Below are positions 12,438 through 14,652 of a stretch of 14,652 nucleotides of DNA, one piece after another. The DNA is from an uncultured Lachnospiraceae bacterium (GTDB lineage: Bacteria; Bacillota; Clostridia; Lachnospirales; Lachnospiraceae), in NCBI GenBank assembly GCA_910583815.1, contig CAJTZB010000015.1:10230-24881 (forward strand). The letters run 5' to 3'. The notes under the pieces are model-generated. The model saw only the letters and a program-made list of their open reading frames with translations, made no database searches and was not told the origin of the DNA. Both the position numbers and the translations under genes were made by a program. The first letter of the stretch is position 1. Every line of letters starts with the position of its first letter.

Positions 12438-12991
12438 AGATATCCCTCCTCTATAAGTTTAAGTCTAAGCTTTTTTCGTGTTCGGCTTAGAATCACCATA
12501 ACATTATTTTCAGTCAAGCCGTACCTTTCTGCAATAGCAGTTATCGGATCAGTAAAAAAATACCGACGTATAAACACGTTGCCATCCCTCTCAGAAAGTC
12601 CACGGACAAAATGCCTGATGCACTGGCTCAGTTCCTTGCCCTCATATGCAGTCTCTACATCTGCCCTGCCAGCAACGCATTCTTCCAGCTCATCCAGCAC
12701 AAGCACAATCTCGCCTCCTCCTCGTTTTTTTGCATTCCGTTCATGGAAACGGTCAAAAGAAAGGTTCCTGGTAATCTTTGCAAGGAACATCCGAAGCACA
12801 TTAGGCCGCCCAGGCGGCATCGCATCCCAAGCACGAAGCCACGTATCATTGAGACATTCTTCCGAATCTTCGGTGTCATGCAGGATATTGTCGGCTATCC
12901 GAAAGCAATAAGCAGCATATTTGCTTGCCGTTTCAGATATGGCATCTGCATTCCTCTTCCAATACAGTTCTATAATTTGGCTATCTTCCAA
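12434..12991 (-). CDS. ECF-type RNA polymerase sigma factor
   Basis: 185 aa. Region 2 covers about residues 20-95 (YCFRIADNILHDTEDSEECL, LNDTWLRAWDAMPPGRPN, KITRNLSFDRF). Region 4 covers about 125-180 (LSERDGNVFIRRYFFTDPIT, IAERYGLTENNVMVILSRTR), the helix-turn-helix that reads the -35. A charged linker with RGGGEIVLVLDELEEC is typical of this clostridial ECF group. The start is TTG 12991 with AGGAGG 7 nt upstream. The downstream gene, overlapping by 4 nt, is the putative anti-sigma factor. An ECF-like promoter lies just upstream, suggesting autoregulation. Regulon unknown. Confidence 0.9.
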   Translation of the reverse strand: MEDSQIIELYWKRNADAISETASKYAAYCFRIADNILHDTEDSEECLNDTWLRAWDAMPPGRPNVLRMFLAKITRNLSFDRFHERNAKKRGGGEIVLVLDELEECVAGRADVETAYEGKELSQCIRHFVRGLSERDGNVFIRRYFFTDPITAIAERYGLTENNVMVILSRTRKKLRLKLIEEGYL

Positions 12992-13017
12992 AGCGATACC
13001 TCCTCTCTGTGTTCTAA

Positions 13018-13051
13018 CCTATAAGACGGGAAACAATATGAAAACCTTACA
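13018..13051 (-). promoter_or_regulatory. Candidate autoregulated ECF promoter
   Basis: On the minus strand TGTAAGGTTTTC (13051-13040) and CGTCTTATAGG (13028-13018) are separated by 11 nt, about 25 nt before the sigma factor start. CGTC in the -10 region and a GTAA-type -35 are in the style of ECF promoters, and no sigma-A hexamers fit this stretch. Assigned by resemblance and position only. Confidence 0.5.
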
Positions 13052-13083
13052 AAAAGCCAAAAATATTCTTTCGGGATAACCAC

Positions 13084-13118
13084 AAAAAAACAGCTTTGGC
13101 ACCAAAATGCCAAAGCTG
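13084..13118 (-). terminator. Intrinsic terminator after the XRE regulator gene
   Basis: CAGCTTTGGCA and TGCCAAAGCTG form an 11-bp perfect stem with a 6-nt loop, followed by seven T on the minus strand. It separates the XRE gene from the sigma factor promoter. Confidence 0.93.
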
Positions 13119-13186
13119 CCTGCACTATTTTATAGACTTTTATAATGCCTGAAAAATTAATCCAAAAAACACTTGTCTCAAAATTA

Positions 13187-13993
13187 TCAATTCATCCACC
13201 TCAAAATCCAATCAAGCAGCCACTCCGGAATCCTTCTGCACTGCTCTTCCACCGCAATACGCACTGCATTCCAATCCACATTGCTAAAACCAGAATTCGA
13301 CTTAAAAACAGTTGTACCATCTACGTACTGTCCAACCGCGACCGTCCCGGCGGCGGCTCCGCCGATTGCAAGCTGGTTTGCGGCAGCACAGCCTCCAATT
13401 GCAATACTTGTCCCGGCAGCAACTCCGCCAACTGCAAAATAGCAAGACACCGCCACACCTCCTGCCGCAAATAATCCTCCGATTGCTACTCCTCCTGCCG
13501 AAGCAAGCAATCCCAGACACGTTAAGCCATAAGCAAGCAAACCAAGGCTTGCTACTCCGACAGAAATCAGCCCAACAGAAGCAACTCCGATCGACAGAAA
13601 ACCGACTGCACAGTTCCCGATTGCAATAATACCTTTTGCCGTGCAATTTCCTCTGCCAAAATGAATATGCACAAGCGGCATCCCCAGAAAACGTTTTTTG
13701 CTCTTATATTCATAGGTAGTCTGATAGAAATGCCTGAATTCTCTTTCATCATAATAGTCAGGTCGCCCCTGTAAAGAAGAATTTGGAATGCTTTCCTTCT
13801 CACGTCCTACCAACTCATCAATTGAAATCTGAAACAATTCACTAAGCTCTATCAATTTTGCAAGCTCTGGTGTTGTCTGGCCAAGCTCCCATTTCGACAC
13901 GGTCTGCCTTGTTACCGATACCTTATCCCCAAGTTCCTCCTGTGACCATCCATGTTCTTTGCGCAAATACATCAGCTTTTCCTGAAACTCCAT
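13187..13993 (-). CDS. XRE-type HTH regulator with glycine-periodic C-terminal repeat domain
   Basis: 268 aa from ATG 13993, with GGAGG 6 nt upstream; an in-frame ATG 21 codons earlier lacks such a site. Residues 4-63 are a Cro/C1-type HTH (WSQEELGDKVSVTRQTVSKW is the DNA-reading part). Residues 64-118 form a charged linker. From 121 to 165 a glycine falls at every fifth position for nine units (GIIAI, GNCAV, GFLSI, GVASV and so on). From 178 to 220 the period changes to about 11 (GGVAAGTSIAI, GGCAAANQLAI). The end (221-268) is a normal charged, aromatic tail. The repeat could be a beta-solenoid or a membrane-packed helix domain; no function is known. DNA target unknown. Own terminator at 13084. 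Confidence 0.8.
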   Translation of the reverse strand: MEFQEKLMYLRKEHGWSQEELGDKVSVTRQTVSKWELGQTTPELAKLIELSELFQISIDELVGREKESIPNSSLQGRPDYYDEREFRHFYQTTYEYKSKKRFLGMPLVHIHFGRGNCTAKGIIAIGNCAVGFLSIGVASVGLISVGVASLGLLAYGLTCLGLLASAGGVAIGGLFAAGGVAVSCYFAVGGVAAGTSIAIGGCAAANQLAIGGAAAGTVAVGQYVDGTTVFKSNSGFSNVDWNAVRIAVEEQCRRIPEWLLDWILRWMN

Positions 13994-14230
13994 AGAAATC
14001 CTCCCTCTAAAACCAAGACCAGTCAGATGATTATGAAACTTGCACTCATTGCACAAAGCCTTTGGTTTTCCATTGTTCTGCCGTCACTCGACAAAGGAGA
14101 CGACAGCGTTAGTGTAGCACAAAACCCTCTGTCCCTTCTACCAATTCCCACTGGAAATCTGTCAACTAAACTTAACATGCCCCAAAAAACCGCTGTTTTT
14201 GCGGCTTTGCAACGGCATCTTAATTTTTTC

Positions 14231-14259
14231 TTGTCAAGTAGCAGCAACTACGTTATAGT
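14231..14259 (+). promoter_or_regulatory. Promoter of the AraC-type gene
   Basis: TTGTCA (14231-14236), a 17-bp spacer and TATAGT (14254-14259). The spacer contains the inverted repeat GTAG-CAGCAA-CTAC, a possible operator. The leader to the ATG would be about 70 nt and includes the palindromic element. Confidence 0.75.
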
Positions 14260-14290
14260 AATATAAAAAGAAGTTTTAACTACTTAGACT

Positions 14291-14310
14291 AGCGTCGGTG
14301 TACAGACGCT
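14291..14310 (+). repeat. Dispersed palindromic element, copy 4 (perfect)
   Basis: AGCGTC-GGTGTACA-GACGCT, a perfect 6-bp stem with an 8-nt loop, followed by TTCCTTTCC. It lies in the 5' UTR of the AraC-type gene, 25 nt before its ATG. This copy defines the consensus of the four. Confidence 0.8.
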
Positions 14311-14334
14311 TTCCTTTCCAGAAAGGAGCTTTCC

Positions 14335-14652
14335 ATGTCTTCTGCCCAAGAATACGAAAAACTCGGCTATCTAAATGAAGAATTCCGTTTCTTCTATTTA
14401 AAGGATGAGACTATGCGCTCCTTTTCCTATCATTACCATGAATTTGACAAGCTGCTGATTTTCCTTTCTGGCAATGCATCATATCATATTGAAGGAAAAA
14501 CCTACCATTTATCTCCATTTGATATTGTCTGCATACCACATGGTGATATCCACTGTCCGGAAATCGACTTTTCTTCGCCATATGAACGCTATATTTTATA
14601 TATTTCGCCGGAATTCTATCAAAAATCAGGAAGGGATTCTTTCCTGCTTACC
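14335..14652 (+). CDS. AraC-family transcriptional regulator, N-terminal part
   Basis: 106 aa are visible before the window ends. The sequence FSYHYHEFDKLLIFLSGNAS, YHLSPFDIVCIPHGDIHCPE is the cupin-like effector-binding domain that precedes the HTH domain in AraC regulators; the HYHE...G pattern and PxxxH are typical. The DNA-binding half is outside the window. ATG 14335 has AAAGGAG 6 nt upstream. This ribosome binding site can pair locally with CCTTTC just before it. It is the only plus-strand protein gene here and is divergent from the XRE gene. Target and ligand unknown. Confidence 0.85.
   Translation, partial: MSSAQEYEKLGYLNEEFRFFYLKDETMRSFSYHYHEFDKLLIFLSGNASYHIEGKTYHLSPFDIVCIPHGDIHCPEIDFSSPYERYILYISPEFYQKSGRDSFLLT

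Larger units (their letters stand above)
13994..14334. other. Intergenic region between XRE and AraC genes, divergent promoters
   Basis: No convincing gene lies here. It holds the AraC promoter and a copy of the dispersed palindrome (listed separately). On the minus strand a possible extended -10 TGCTACACT (hexamer 14116-14111) could serve the XRE gene, without a good -35. A small minus-strand hairpin with six T (stem arms 14207-14201 and 14193-14187) may terminate RNA entering from the AraC side. Confidence 0.4.

Noticed and set aside
12252..12911. 219-aa plus-strand frame
   Set aside because: It covers the sigma/anti-sigma junction in antisense; serine-rich shadow composition and no start signal.
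14023..14247. 74-aa minus-strand frame upstream of the XRE gene
   Set aside because: It has no ribosome binding site, spans a terminator-like hairpin and overlaps the AraC promoter.

Overview
The window looks like a chromosomal stretch from a low-to-mid GC gut Clostridia bacterium, most likely Lachnospiraceae. This rests on protein style (ECF sigma with membrane anti-sigma, SLC45-like MFS, CopA with HMA domains at both ends, small holin-like toxin), strong GGAGG ribosome binding sites and TTGACA/TATAAT promoters. Species cannot be named from sequence alone. Every protein gene is on the minus strand except an AraC-type regulator that runs off the right edge.

Left part (1-2280) is accessory in character. 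It holds a decayed AlbA_2/ATP-binding regulator gene that has lost its N-terminal core and its middle and ends in an 11-bp tandem repeat, an AT-rich orphan two-TM membrane protein, and a compact type I toxin locus. The toxin is a 31-33 aa holin-like peptide. It faces a convergent antisense RNA promoter, shares a terminator hairpin with it, and has its Shine-Dalgarno paired in a 7-bp leader stem.

Middle part (2280-6780) carries a DUF2441-like protein, a two-domain lipoprotein, a DUF1905 protein, and an MFS transporter-GDPD phosphodiesterase operon with a clear promoter and terminator. A small palindromic element, AGCGTCGGTGTACAGACGCT, recurs between genes here and again at 14291.

Copper section (6800-11320): csoR has a consensus promoter with the CsoR operator in its spacer. 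It is followed by a KdgK-like sugar kinase and then copA. CopA carries a C-terminal CopZ-like domain with its own internal ribosome binding site. Between csoR and the kinase lie two full copies and one deleted copy of a ~105-nt imperfect palindrome. The copies differ by compensatory base-pair changes, which points to an uncharacterised tandem structured RNA; this is the strongest novel candidate.

Right part (11330-14652): two terminators, an ECF sigma/anti-sigma pair with a likely autoregulated promoter, an XRE regulator whose C-terminal half is a glycine-periodic repeat (5-residue, then 11-residue period), and the partial AraC gene with its promoter.
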